Shown: positions 16,036-24,031, counted from the stretch's first letter. The stretch: 64,000 nucleotides of DNA from Bacteroides sp. OM05-12 (GCF_003438995.1 NZ_QSUN01000005.1:186001-250000), one strand, 5' to 3'. Numbers and translations are program-made. Notes: a model not told the origin generated them from the letters alone.

Positions 16036-17055
16036 GTTGCTCGTCCATGTTGCTCCGCTAATGTCTGTGAGTACCAGCTCATAATTACTTGCGGGCAGTT
16101 CTTTTGGTACGGCGTTCTTGCATGTCAGCACCGCTTTGGCTCCCAAGGGGATTACGAGACTGTGTTTTCCCGGTGCAACTTTGGCTACATATTCGTTGCG
16201 GATATCGTTGACCGGAAATTGCGCCAGTTCCTCTCCGTCTTTGTGATAGACTGTTTGTCCGTCCTTGTCTTTCAATGTGATGCCGATAAGGAATGAACCA
16301 TACACATCGACGCCCTCCACACGATAGATTTCGAATGACAGTGTACCGTTATTAAGTTGTGCATCGGTTATTTCTACGATAGGTTTTACTGATTTGTTGT
16401 GCAACGGACCCCATACGCCGTTGTGAAAACTCTGGTTGGTGAATAAAGTCAGTGCCGAAAGCGTCACCGCCCCAATGACAGAGACACGTGTAATGTTTTT
16501 GATACTGACGGGCAATCTGCCGGAAGTAATCCACGTCATCCATCGTGTACGGGGACGTGAGGTTGCTTTACTGAACAGTAACCTGTCCAGCGAAAATCTG
16601 CCACCTCCGGAGAGGAAAATAGTGAACCCCGCAGCAACGCCCAAAATGCCTATCTGCCATTCGTCAAGGCAAGTAGTACCCAGCCATCCTGAGCCGAGCA
16701 GGATACCGAAGGCAAGGCCGAATACGCCGATACTCATTAATCGGGTGAAGAACCCCAACATATAAAGTAGTCCCACGATGCCTTCTATAAGGGTGAAAAC
16801 TACCATCGCCCACCAAAGCAGTTCGGGGTGAGTGACAAGATATTCGATTATCGGTTTGATGCCCAGTGAATTGGGAAGAAAGTGGTTGAATTTCTCTCCG
16901 ATGTAGCCGGCCGTGTCGGGAATCAATTTGTTCTCAAGTACTAATCTTCTCCAGAAAGCGGAGAAATACGTCCATCCTACAATCAGCCGCAGGGATAAAG
17001 TAAAAATACCGGCCAGTGTGTAGGCTTTCCATTGTTCTTCTTGTTGTTGTGTCAT
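16015..17055 (-). CDS. DoxD/DoxA-like membrane protein
   Basis: 346 residues. The N-terminal half has four or five membrane helices in DoxX/DoxD style (LRLIVGWTYFSAFWRRLV; MVVFTLIEGIVGLLYMLGFF; GVFGLAFGILLGSGWLGTTC; IGILGVAAGFTIFLSGGGR). After a linker and another helix near residue 195, residues about 215-346 form a beta-rich extracytoplasmic domain (GVWGPLHNKSVKP; FEIYRVEGVDVYGSFLIGI). This matches fusions of DoxD and DoxA, named after the archaeal thiosulfate:quinone oxidoreductase subunits. Bacteroides members have unknown substrates, so a quinone-linked redox role is only inferred. Convergent with glmS. Confidence 0.75.
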   Translation of the reverse strand: MTQQQEEQWKAYTLAGIFTLSLRLIVGWTYFSAFWRRLVLENKLIPDTAGYIGEKFNHFLPNSLGIKPIIEYLVTHPELLWWAMVVFTLIEGIVGLLYMLGFFTRLMSIGVFGLAFGILLGSGWLGTTCLDEWQIGILGVAAGFTIFLSGGGRFSLDRLLFSKATSRPRTRWMTWITSGRLPVSIKNITRVSVIGAVTLSALTLFTNQSFHNGVWGPLHNKSVKPIVEITDAQLNNGTLSFEIYRVEGVDVYGSFLIGITLKDKDGQTVYHKDGEELAQFPVNDIRNEYVAKVAPGKHSLVIPLGAKAVLTCKNAVPKELPASNYELVLTDISGATWTSNVQVTPK

Positions 17056-17224
17056 ATTGTTTATAATTGGTAATTAATAAGACGTGTTTTATAGTTAACA
17101 GTTGTGCCTTTTAAATTGTTTTAAAGATAGTAATAATCTTATTGATGGGGTATATTAGAAGGATATTTCTTGCATAATAGGATAAAAATATCGTCCTTTA
17201 CCATCCAATATACTATTTATTTAT

Positions 17225-17797
17225 ATGAACTACCTTGAAATAATAGGCGCATTGATCGGGTTGATTTACTTATGGCTCGAATATAGAGTAAGTATCTGGC
17301 TATGGTTGGCGGGAATCGTTATGCCTGCCGTCTATATTGTGGTGTACTATCAGGCGGGACTATATGCCGATTCGGGTATCAGCCTCTACTACCTGATAGC
17401 AGGTGTGTATGGTTGGGTGATATGGCAAAGACGTCCTGCACGGCAGGAAGAGCGGCAGATTACACAGACTCCTTGTTGCCGGTGGCTGCCTATGGCGGTG
17501 GTGTTTGTCGCCTTGTTTCTCGTGATAGGGGAAGTGTTGGTGAGATTTACGGACAGCACCGTACCTTGGCTTGACAGCTTTACGACAGCTCTGAGTTTTG
17601 TAGCCATGTGGATGCTGGCACATAAGTACTTGGAACAATGGCTTGTGTGGATTGTTGTAGATGTGGTAAGTTGCGGATTGTACATATATAAAGAACTCTA
17701 TTTCACTTCCGTGCTGTATGGACTGTATGCCGTGATAGCTGTATTCGGATATATGAAATGGAGACAAATCATGAAATCAGTGGATACAAATGGATAA
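17225..17797 (+). CDS. PnuC-family vitamin transporter, probably for thiamine (PnuT)
   Basis: 190 residues, mostly membrane helices (about seven), starting MNYLEIIGALIGLIYLWLEY, with the PnuC hallmark W-x-x-GI/VxxxxY (WLWLAGIVMPAVYIVVYY) and SGISLYYLIAGVYGWVIW. PnuC proteins carry vitamins by facilitated diffusion and metabolic trapping. Here the stop overlaps the start of thiamine pyrophosphokinase by 8 bp, so the trapped substrate is probably thiamine, not nicotinamide riboside; PnuT/TPK pairing is known in Bacteroidetes. No TPP riboswitch features were recognised in the 170 bp upstream, and no outer-membrane receptor gene is adjacent. Confidence 0.85.
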   Translation: MNYLEIIGALIGLIYLWLEYRVSIWLWLAGIVMPAVYIVVYYQAGLYADSGISLYYLIAGVYGWVIWQRRPARQEERQITQTPCCRWLPMAVVFVALFLVIGEVLVRFTDSTVPWLDSFTTALSFVAMWMLAHKYLEQWLVWIVVDVVSCGLYIYKELYFTSVLYGLYAVIAVFGYMKWRQIMKSVDTNG

Positions 17798-18434
17798 ATA
17801 TCTTCTTCCGACTTTGACGGATGTGCCGGAGACGATCATTCTTGCCGACGGTGATTTTCCTGTACATCCCTTGGTGGTGGCGTTACTCGATGCCTGCCCT
17901 TACGTGGTTTGTTGTGACGGGGCAGCCAATCGGTATATCCGTTCGGGGCGGATGCCGGTTGCCATTGTCGGTGATGGTGATTCACTCTTGCCGGAGGTCA
18001 GGGAACAGTATGGTTCGCTTATTCACAGTGAGGCGGAACAGGACACGAACGATCTGAGCAAGGCTTTCCGTTTCTGTCTCTCGCAAGGGCGTAGGAATAT
18101 CCTGATACTCGGTGCAACGGGTAAACGCGAGGATCATACACTGGGAAACATCAGTTTGCTGATGGACTACATGGATTTGGCTACCGTCAGTATGCTAACG
18201 AATTACGGTGTCTTTACTCCGGTAAAAGGAAATGCAGAGTTTCAGAGTTACCCCGGTGAGCAAGTATCTGTCTTTAACATGGGTGGTTGTACATCGTTAT
18301 CCGCGCGGGGGCTGATTTATCCTTTGTCGGTCTTTACCAACTGGTGGCAAGGTACGCTGAACGAAGCTGCCGGAGGGAACTTCACAATCCTGACGGATGG
18401 GAAGATTCTTGTCTTTCGGACATATATCCCATAG
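17790..18434 (+). CDS. Thiamine pyrophosphokinase
   Basis: 214 residues. Transfers pyrophosphate from ATP to thiamine to make thiamine diphosphate. Family motifs: ILADGDFP near 17-24, CDGAANRY near 43-50, VGDGDSL near 60-66, EQDTNDLSKAF near 82-92 (Asp residues bind metal and ATP), and LGATGKREDHTLGN near 108-121. The C-terminal beta sandwich ends with LNEAAGGNFTI. The first 8 bp overlap the end of the transporter gene, pointing to coupled translation. Together they form an uptake-and-trap unit for thiamine. Normal length. Confidence 0.93.
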   Translation: MDKYLLPTLTDVPETIILADGDFPVHPLVVALLDACPYVVCCDGAANRYIRSGRMPVAIVGDGDSLLPEVREQYGSLIHSEAEQDTNDLSKAFRFCLSQGRRNILILGATGKREDHTLGNISLLMDYMDLATVSMLTNYGVFTPVKGNAEFQSYPGEQVSVFNMGGCTSLSARGLIYPLSVFTNWWQGTLNEAAGGNFTILTDGKILVFRTYIP

Positions 18435-18493
18435 TTTGTCTAAACAAATAGGGAGGGTAGATTGTCTGTATTTATATAGTAGCTTGAACGAAT

Positions 18494-19141
18494 ATGAAAC
18501 AGAATGAAATCTCCGGAATCCGACGTGAATATACCAAAGGGAAGCTGACAAAATGCAGTGTTTCCGACAATCCTTTTACACAATTCGACGAATGGCTGGA
18601 CGAGGCTGTTGCGATAGAAGAGGAAGAACCTACCGCTATGATTGTGGCAACTGTCTCTCCCGAAGGACATCCTTCTACACGTACTGTTTTGCTGAAAGGT
18701 GTGGAAGACGGTAAATTTATTTTCTATACCAACTATGAGAGTCGTAAAGGACAGCAGTTGGCGGCTAATCCGTACATCTCACTCTCTTTTGTGTGGCATA
18801 AGCCGGAGAGGCAGGTGCACATCGAAGGTAAGGCGGAGAAGTGCTCACCGGAGGAATCGGATGCCTACTTTGCGAGCCGTCCTTATAAAAGCAGGATAGG
18901 GGCACGAATCTCACCTCAAAGTAAAGTGATAGACGGTCGCATTGGTATTATTCGTGCTTTTGCTCGTGAAGCGATCCGCTTGGCAGGGCAAGAGGTGAAG
19001 CGTCCGGATAATTGGGGCGGTTTTGCTGTCACACCCACTCGAATGGAGTTCTGGCAAGGCAGAGAGAACCGTTTGCACGACCGTATATTATACACTCGAC
19101 TTGCCGACGGGAACTGGAAAAAGGAGAGGTTGGCACCATAA
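18494..19141 (+). CDS. pdxH: Pyridoxamine 5'-phosphate oxidase (PdxH)
   Basis: 215 residues. FMN enzyme that oxidises pyridoxine- or pyridoxamine-5'-phosphate to PLP. Motifs: IRREYTKGKL at about 9-18, NPFTQFDEWLDEA, PSTRTVLLKGVEDGKFIFYT (FMN site), YESRKGQQLAANPYISLSF, and the C-terminal EFWQGRENRLHDR signature followed by WKKERLAP. All usual segments are present and length is normal. It lies 59 bp after thiamine pyrophosphokinase on the same strand and may share its transcript; both are vitamin-cofactor genes. Confidence 0.96.
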   Translation: MKQNEISGIRREYTKGKLTKCSVSDNPFTQFDEWLDEAVAIEEEEPTAMIVATVSPEGHPSTRTVLLKGVEDGKFIFYTNYESRKGQQLAANPYISLSFVWHKPERQVHIEGKAEKCSPEESDAYFASRPYKSRIGARISPQSKVIDGRIGIIRAFAREAIRLAGQEVKRPDNWGGFAVTPTRMEFWQGRENRLHDRILYTRLADGNWKKERLAP

Positions 19142-19177
19142 AGGGAAGAATTGCTAACTTATACGGCAAAATAGCCA

Positions 19178-19208
19178 TTGGTTTACAGACTTAAATCATC
19201 GACCTTTG
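19178..19208 (+). promoter_or_regulatory. Promoter of the ECF sigma factor gene
   Basis: TTGG (19178-19181) and GACCTTTG (19201-19208), 19 bp apart; each differs by one base from TTTG and TAnnTTTG. The ATG follows 28 bp later. Confidence 0.4.
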
Positions 19209-19236
19209 CATACACATAATATAGAAAGGTAATAAG

Positions 19237-19743
19237 ATGATGGAGAACTTCAATTTTAATGAGAGAGTCGTTGGTATGCAGGCAGAGTTATATCGTTTTG
19301 CCTATAAGTTGACTACCGATTATGATTCGGCAAACGATTTGTTGCAGGAGTGCAACCTTAAAGCCTTTAGCAATAGAGAGAAACTGGTGATGACGGATAA
19401 TTTCAGGGCATGGATGTACACAATCATGCGCAATATCTTTATCAATAACTTCAGAAAGTCGGCACATGAGGTGATGCTGACCACACCGGAATATGACGAA
19501 TATCTGAAACATACCCTGCTGAGTCCCGATGCCGACCGCTTTGATACGATTTATGATCTGAAAGAGCTGCAACGTGTACTTAATTCCATGCCGAAGGAGT
19601 ATAAAAAGCCCTTCTTTATGTTTGCTTCGGGCTTCAAATACAGGGAGATCGCCGATAAGATGAGACTTCCTATCGGGACGGTCAAGAGTCGCTTGCATTT
19701 CATACGTGGGAAACTTCAGGTGGAGCTGAAAGACTTTGTCTGA
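19237..19743 (+). CDS. ECF-type RNA polymerase sigma factor
   Basis: 168 residues. Region 2 spans about 14-80 (LYRFAYKLTTDYDSANDLLQ; FRAWMYTIMRNIFINNFRK) and region 4 about 105-165 (LNSMPKEYKKPFFMFASGFK; YREIADKMRLPIGTVKSRLH), the latter being the -35-binding helix-turn-helix. No anti-sigma factor or outer-membrane sensor gene follows; the next gene is purF after a 325-bp gap, so it is a lone sigma factor. Regulon unknown. Bacteroides encode many ECF factors, often beside FecR/SusC partners, which makes the solitary setting notable. Confidence 0.92.
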   Translation: MMENFNFNERVVGMQAELYRFAYKLTTDYDSANDLLQECNLKAFSNREKLVMTDNFRAWMYTIMRNIFINNFRKSAHEVMLTTPEYDEYLKHTLLSPDADRFDTIYDLKELQRVLNSMPKEYKKPFFMFASGFKYREIADKMRLPIGTVKSRLHFIRGKLQVELKDFV

Positions 19744-19836
19744 GTACAAGTCCGGGCACGAGATTTCCTAATAAAATTTCACTATGCTATAACAAATATT
19801 TAAGGAATCTCTTGCTCAAATTTAACTGATAGTTTG

Positions 19837-19844
19837 TATATTTG
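19837..19844 (+). promoter_or_regulatory. purF -7 element
   Basis: TATATTTG followed by CAG, an exact TAnnTTTG match. It lies 224 bp before the purF ATG, which implies a long leader. Confidence 0.55.
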
Positions 19845-19851
19845 CAGTCGA

Positions 19852-20068
19852 AATGAAATATACATATCAACAGCCATGCGAAGTACTGTAGGCAATAGGG
19901 ATAAACGGAAACTGCCTACTCCGCCAATAGCGGAAGTCGGCGTATTTGTTCTTTTTCGTTCCGTTTCCTGTTCCTTTCCCTTTTTTCCTACTTCTTCTTT
20001 CTTCCCGGTTGCTTTTATTTCCTTTCCTTTTATTTATTCCGATTCTCCTCACTTAATACATAATAACA
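19852..20068 (+). other. Long structured leader of purF
   Basis: About 217 nt between the predicted start and the ATG. It contains a 7-bp stem (19888-19894 with 19913-19919, GTAGGCA/TGCCTAC), then CCGC/GCGG (19921-19933), then more than 100 nt of pyrimidine-rich sequence. A 12-codon ORF begins at 19853 (MKYTYQQPCEVL) and ends in the first stem. No known purine riboswitch fold was recognised. Confidence 0.4.
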
Positions 20069-21952
20069 ATGGAATCCTTGAAACATGAATGTGGTGTGGC
20101 AATGATACGTTTGCTGAAACCACTGGAATATTATCAGCAGAAATACGGTACATGGATGTATGGGCTCAATAAGCTCTACCTCTTGATGGAGAAACAGCAT
20201 AACCGCGGGCAGGAGGGAGCCGGACTTGCCTGTGTGAAACTGCAAGCAAATCCCGGCGAAGAATATATGTTTCGCGAACGTGCCATGGGGGCGGGAGCCA
20301 TCACCGAGATATTCGATACGGTAGGAAGCAATTTTAAAGGTCTTACACCGGAGCAATTGGCAGATGCCGATTATGCTAAACGTTGCCTGCCTTTTGCCGG
20401 AGAGGTCTACATGGGGCATTTGCGTTACAGCACTACCGGAAAGAGTGGTCTGTCTTACGTACACCCCTTCTTGCGGCGCAATAACTGGCGGGCTAAAAAC
20501 CTTGCCTTGTGCGGTAACTTCAATATGACGAACGTGGAAGATATATTCGAACAGATTACTGCCATCGGGCAACACCCGCGCAAGTATGCCGATACGTACA
20601 TCATGTTGGAACAGGTGGGGCATCGCCTTGACCGTGAAGTGGAACGTCTTTACCGGAAGTTTGAGGACGAGGGTTTGCGGGGGATGGAGATTACTAATGC
20701 CATTGAAGATAATATCGACCTTGCCAACGTACTGAAGAAGTCGAGCCAGATATGGGACGGCGGCTATGTCATCTGCGGATTGACGGGTAGCGGAGAGTCT
20801 TTTGCTGTGCGTGACCCTTGGGGAATTCGTCCGGCATTTTGGTATATGGACGACGAGATTGCGGTGCTTGCTTCCGAACGTCCTGTGATACAGACGGCAT
20901 TGAATGTATCGGCAGAATCCATTAAGGAATTGCAACCCGGTCAGGCATTCTTCCTCAACAAAGCAGGCAAGATGCGTCTGGCACAAATTAATAAACCGAA
21001 AGAGTACAAGGCATGCTCATTTGAACGCATCTACTTCAGTCGTGGTAGTGATATGGATATATATAAGGAGAGAAAGCAACTCGGTGAACAGCTGGTGGAA
21101 CCTATCTTGAAAGCTGTTGGTCATGATGTGAAGCATACAGTGTTCTCATTCATTCCCAATACGGCGGAAACAGCCTTTTACGGTATGCTCGAGGGGTTTG
21201 ATAACTACCTGAACGAGCAGAAAGTAAAGGAGATAGAGGCACTCGGTCACAACCCGGATCATGAAGAATTGGAACGGATATTATCGTGGCGTATCCGTAG
21301 TGAGAAGGTGGCTATCAAGGACATCAAACTTCGCACGTTCATCGCCGAAGGCAACAGCCGGAATGACCTTGCCGCCCATGTGTACGATATCACTTATGGC
21401 AGTCTCGAGCCTTATAAGGACAACCTCGTTATCATCGACGACAGTATCGTACGCGGTACAACCTTGAAGCAAAGCATCATCGGCATTCTCGACCGTCTGC
21501 ATCCGAAGAAGATTGTCATCGTGAGTTCGTCGCCACAGGTGCGCTACCCTGATTATTATGGTATTGATATGGCACGTATGAGTGAGTTCATCGCTTTCCG
21601 TGCTGCCATCGAACTGTTGAAAGAACGGGATATGAAAGATATTATCGCCGCAGCTTATCGCAAGAGCAAGGATCAGGAGTCATTGCCGAAGGAGCAGATG
21701 GTGAACTATGTGAAAGAGATATACGCACCTTTTACGGATGATGAGATTTCTGCCAAGATGGTGGAAATGCTTACTCCTGCCGGAACTCAGGCAAAGGTAC
21801 AGATTGTCTATCAGACGCTTGAAGGTTTGCACAGGGCTTGCCCTACGCACAAGGGGGATTGGTACTTCTCCGGTGATTACCCTACTCCGGGTGGGGTGAA
21901 GTTGCTCAACCGGGCGTTTATCAATTATATCGAGAAGGTGTATCAGTTCTAG
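20069..21952 (+). CDS. Amidophosphoribosyltransferase-like protein (PurF family, long form)
   Basis: 627 residues, about 120 longer than E. coli PurF. The glutaminase nucleophile is Cys8 after a 7-residue propeptide (MESLKHE before CGVAMIR). The glutaminase domain carries QHNRGQEGAG and HLRYSTTGKS; SGESFAVRDPWGIRPAF follows. The phosphoribosyltransferase domain has the PRPP loop VIIDDSIVRGTT near residue 454. Expected reaction: PRPP plus glutamine to phosphoribosylamine, first step of purine synthesis. Insertions around residues 60-110 and 190-230 account for some of the extra length. Bacteroides often carry this long form beside a standard purF elsewhere, so its exact duty is less sure. Followed by a palindromic repeat and carA. 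Confidence 0.85.
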   Translation: MESLKHECGVAMIRLLKPLEYYQQKYGTWMYGLNKLYLLMEKQHNRGQEGAGLACVKLQANPGEEYMFRERAMGAGAITEIFDTVGSNFKGLTPEQLADADYAKRCLPFAGEVYMGHLRYSTTGKSGLSYVHPFLRRNNWRAKNLALCGNFNMTNVEDIFEQITAIGQHPRKYADTYIMLEQVGHRLDREVERLYRKFEDEGLRGMEITNAIEDNIDLANVLKKSSQIWDGGYVICGLTGSGESFAVRDPWGIRPAFWYMDDEIAVLASERPVIQTALNVSAESIKELQPGQAFFLNKAGKMRLAQINKPKEYKACSFERIYFSRGSDMDIYKERKQLGEQLVEPILKAVGHDVKHTVFSFIPNTAETAFYGMLEGFDNYLNEQKVKEIEALGHNPDHEELERILSWRIRSEKVAIKDIKLRTFIAEGNSRNDLAAHVYDITYGSLEPYKDNLVIIDDSIVRGTTLKQSIIGILDRLHPKKIVIVSSSPQVRYPDYYGIDMARMSEFIAFRAAIELLKERDMKDIIAAAYRKSKDQESLPKEQMVNYVKEIYAPFTDDEISAKMVEMLTPAGTQAKVQIVYQTLEGLHRACPTHKGDWYFSGDYPTPGGVKLLNRAFINYIEKVYQF

Positions 21953-21957
21953 GAGAG

Positions 21958-22083
21958 TCACAGACCCTTCTGTTTCGCCAAACGATGTCTAAGAGCTTGG
22001 TTCGCGGATAACGCGGATCAATCAGATGAATACGGATTTAACAGATCCGTGTAAATCAGCTCAATCCGCGTTATCCGCGAACC
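21958..22083. repeat. Module Z copy and a perfect 20-bp-arm palindrome
   Basis: AGACCCTTCTGTTTCGCC AAACGATG (about 21964-21987) is module Z. Next comes an inverted repeat with 20-bp perfect arms at 21999-22018 and 22064-22083 (GGTTCGCGGATAACGCGGAT and complement) and a 45-bp centre containing CGGATTTAACAGATCCG. It is related to the repeat between gltB and gltD. Confidence 0.78.
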
Positions 22084-22136
22084 ATCGGTTTTGAAGGAAG
22101 TAAGAATAACAATAATATAACATATATAAAGGAGTA

Positions 22137-23291
22137 ATGCAACAAAAAGATGTAACCTTAATCCTCGACGACGGGAGCCGATTCAGCGGTAAGTCGTTTG
22201 GCTACGAGAAGCCGGTAGCCGGAGAAGTGGTGTTCAATACGGCCATGACGGGTTATCCCGAGAGCCTGACAGATCCTTCTTACGCAGGGCAGTTGATGAC
22301 CCTGACTTATCCGTTGGTGGGTAATTACGGAGTACCTCCGTTCACCATCGAAGCGGACGGAATCCCCACCTTTATGGAAAGCGCGAAGATACATGCCGAG
22401 GCCATCATCGTGGCAGACTACTCGGAGGAGTACAGCCATTGGAACGCTAAAGAGAGCCTTGCCGAATGGTTGAAACGCGAACAGATACCGGGCATTACAG
22501 GTATTGATACTCGTGCGCTCACTAAAAAACTCCGCGAACACGGAGTGATGATGGGACGTATTGTGTTTGAAGAAGTGGAGAGCGGAGAGTTGAAAGTGGA
22601 GAGTTATGAGGATATTAACTATGTAGACCGTGTGAGTTGCAAGGACATCATTGTCTATGCCGGAGGTGAAAGCTATGCTTACAGCATCGACACTCCCACA
22701 GCCGAGCTTAACTCTCAACTTTCAACTTTCAATTCTCAACAGAAGAAGAGAGTAGTGCTTGTGGATTGCGGTGTAAAAGCGAATATTATTCGCTGCCTGT
22801 TGAAGCGCGGCGTAGAGGTGATTCGTGTGCCTTGGGATTACGACTTCAACGGATTGGAGTTCGACGGATTGTTCATCAGCAATGGTCCGGGTGATCCTGA
22901 TACCTGCGATGCTGCCGTACAGAATATCCGCAAGGCGATGCAGAACGAGAAACTCCCCATCTTCGGTATTTGCATGGGCAATCAGTTGCTTGCCAAAGCG
23001 GGTGGTGCGAGCGTATACAAATTGAAATACGGACACCGCAGTCACAACCAACCTGTGCGCATGGAGGGAACCAACCGCTGCTTCATCACGAGTCAGAATC
23101 ACGGCTATGCAGTAGACAATAAAACATTGGGCGAAGATTGGGAACCCCTGTTTACCAATATGAATGATGGTTCCAACGAGGGCATTCGCCACAAGCGCAA
23201 TGCATGGTTCTCGGCACAGTTTCATCCGGAAGCCGCGTCAGGACCTACGGATACCGAGTTCCTGTTCGATGAATTTGTCCGGTTGCTATGA
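22137..23291 (+). CDS. carA: Carbamoyl-phosphate synthase, small subunit (CarA)
   Basis: 384 residues. The glutamine-hydrolysing subunit that feeds ammonia to CarB for pyrimidine and arginine synthesis. The N-terminal CPSase domain has FNTAMTGYPESLTDPSYAGQ. The C-terminal class I glutaminase has the nucleophile Cys279 (FGICMGNQ), His363 and Glu365 (QFHPEA). A clear ribosome site (AAAGGAGT, 22128-22135) precedes the ATG. Two segments in the linker between domains, residues about 147-158 (VESGELKVESYED) and 191-202 (LNSQLSTFNSQQ), come from 7-bp periodic DNA and look like in-frame additions. carB is 740 bp away instead of adjacent, because a repeat array and the DUF559 unit lie between. Confidence 0.96.
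   Translation: MQQKDVTLILDDGSRFSGKSFGYEKPVAGEVVFNTAMTGYPESLTDPSYAGQLMTLTYPLVGNYGVPPFTIEADGIPTFMESAKIHAEAIIVADYSEEYSHWNAKESLAEWLKREQIPGITGIDTRALTKKLREHGVMMGRIVFEEVESGELKVESYEDINYVDRVSCKDIIVYAGGESYAYSIDTPTAELNSQLSTFNSQQKKRVVLVDCGVKANIIRCLLKRGVEVIRVPWDYDFNGLEFDGLFISNGPGDPDTCDAAVQNIRKAMQNEKLPIFGICMGNQLLAKAGGASVYKLKYGHRSHNQPVRMEGTNRCFITSQNHGYAVDNKTLGEDWEPLFTNMNDGSNEGIRHKRNAWFSAQFHPEAASGPTDTEFLFDEFVRLL
22575..22741. repeat. Pair of inverted heptamer tracts inside carA
   Basis: Purine-rich 7-bp steps at 22575-22610 (GGAGAGC, GGAGAGT, TGAAAGT, GGAGAGT) and pyrimidine-rich steps at 22708-22741 (ACTCTCA, ACTTTCA, ACTTTCA, ATTCTCA). The two are complementary in type and lie about 100 bp apart, both read through in frame. 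Confidence 0.82.
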
Positions 23292-23388
23292 ACGCCTGTG
23301 TACCGGTACCCCGAAACGTACGTGTATCGATACCCCGAAACACATACGTTTCGGTACCCCAGAACACATACGTTTCGGTCGACCAAAC
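23292..23388. repeat. Array 4: four degenerate units with exact 24-bp period
   Basis: TACCCC starts at 23307, 23331 and 23355, and the related TCGACC at 23379, each 24 bp apart. Units carry CCGAAAC and ACGTTTCGG, so neighbouring units can pair. It begins at the base after the carA stop. Confidence 0.8.
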
Positions 23389-23398
23389 TAAAAGAGGG

Positions 23399-24003
23399 GA
23401 ACTCCTCCGTCGCTTTGCACAACCTCCTCTATAAACAGAGGAGGAGCTTTGGATAGCTTTGGTTATCATCGCTTGGCGAAACAAAAGGGTCTGAGACCTA
23501 AGCTCTCCCTCTGTTTATAGAGGGAGTACCCCGTAGGGGGGAGGGAGTTCTTAAAGTAGAGAGTTTCTCGAACAAAAGTAACGAATGAATATATAATGGA
23601 TAATAACAACCATACAAACCAACCGCATCTGCAGGAACAACGCCGTCAATTACGTAAGGAAAGTACTCCGGCGGAGGTGATGTTGTGGAAGATGCTCAAG
23701 AATAATCAGGTGGAAGGTGTGAGGTTTCGTCGTCAGTTCAGTGTCGACAACTATATCCTCGACTTCTATTGTCCGCAAGTACGTTTAGCCATCGAACTGG
23801 ATGGCGAGGTGCACAATCAAGCCGGGGCTGCTTATTCTGATGAGGAACGGACGCTTTATTTGAAGGAACGATTTAATATAAAGGTAATACGTTTTGAGAA
23901 TAGCGAGGTGTTTGACTATCCGGAACGTGTGGTTGAAGAAATACGTGAAGAACTCCTCCGTCGCTTACGCGCCACCTCCTCTATGAACAGAGGAGGAGTT
24001 TAA
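23399..24003. mobile_element. Putative repeat-bounded element carrying a DUF559 gene
   Basis: Order: module Y (23399-23450), module Z reversed (about 23467-23490), module X (23501-23551), a DUF559 endonuclease gene (23596-24003), and module Y (23949-24003) overlapping the gene's 3' end. X and Y are related inverted sequences; X upstream and Y downstream frame the gene as terminal inverted repeats would. The unit separates carA from carB. The same X...Y arrangement without a gene is at 12866-12993. Mobility is inferred from structure only; target duplications were not identified. Confidence 0.5.
23596..24003 (+). CDS. DUF559 endonuclease-domain protein
   Basis: 135 residues. Residues about 10-115 show the DUF559 fold, related to very-short-patch-repair and PD-(D/E)XK nucleases: LRKESTPAEVMLWKMLKNNQ, then FRRQFSVDNYILDFYCPQ, then LAIELDGEVH; the Asp and Glu-x-Asp residues are probable metal ligands. 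KVIRFENSEVFD completes the core. Natural substrate unknown. The last 17 residues (LLRRLRATSSMNRGGV) are encoded by repeat module Y, so the repeat supplies the C-terminus. Repeats on both sides suggest that the gene and its repeats move or spread together, as RAYT transposases do with REP sequences. Confidence 0.82.
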   Translation: MDNNNHTNQPHLQEQRRQLRKESTPAEVMLWKMLKNNQVEGVRFRRQFSVDNYILDFYCPQVRLAIELDGEVHNQAGAAYSDEERTLYLKERFNIKVIRFENSEVFDYPERVVEEIREELLRRLRATSSMNRGGV

Positions 24004-24031
24004 ATAGTAAATAATAAAATAATAAAAAGAT

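Noticed and set aside
17056..17224. TPP riboswitch upstream of the PnuC-type transporter
   Set aside because: The conserved CUGAGA and ACCUGAU-type segments were not found in this 169-bp region.
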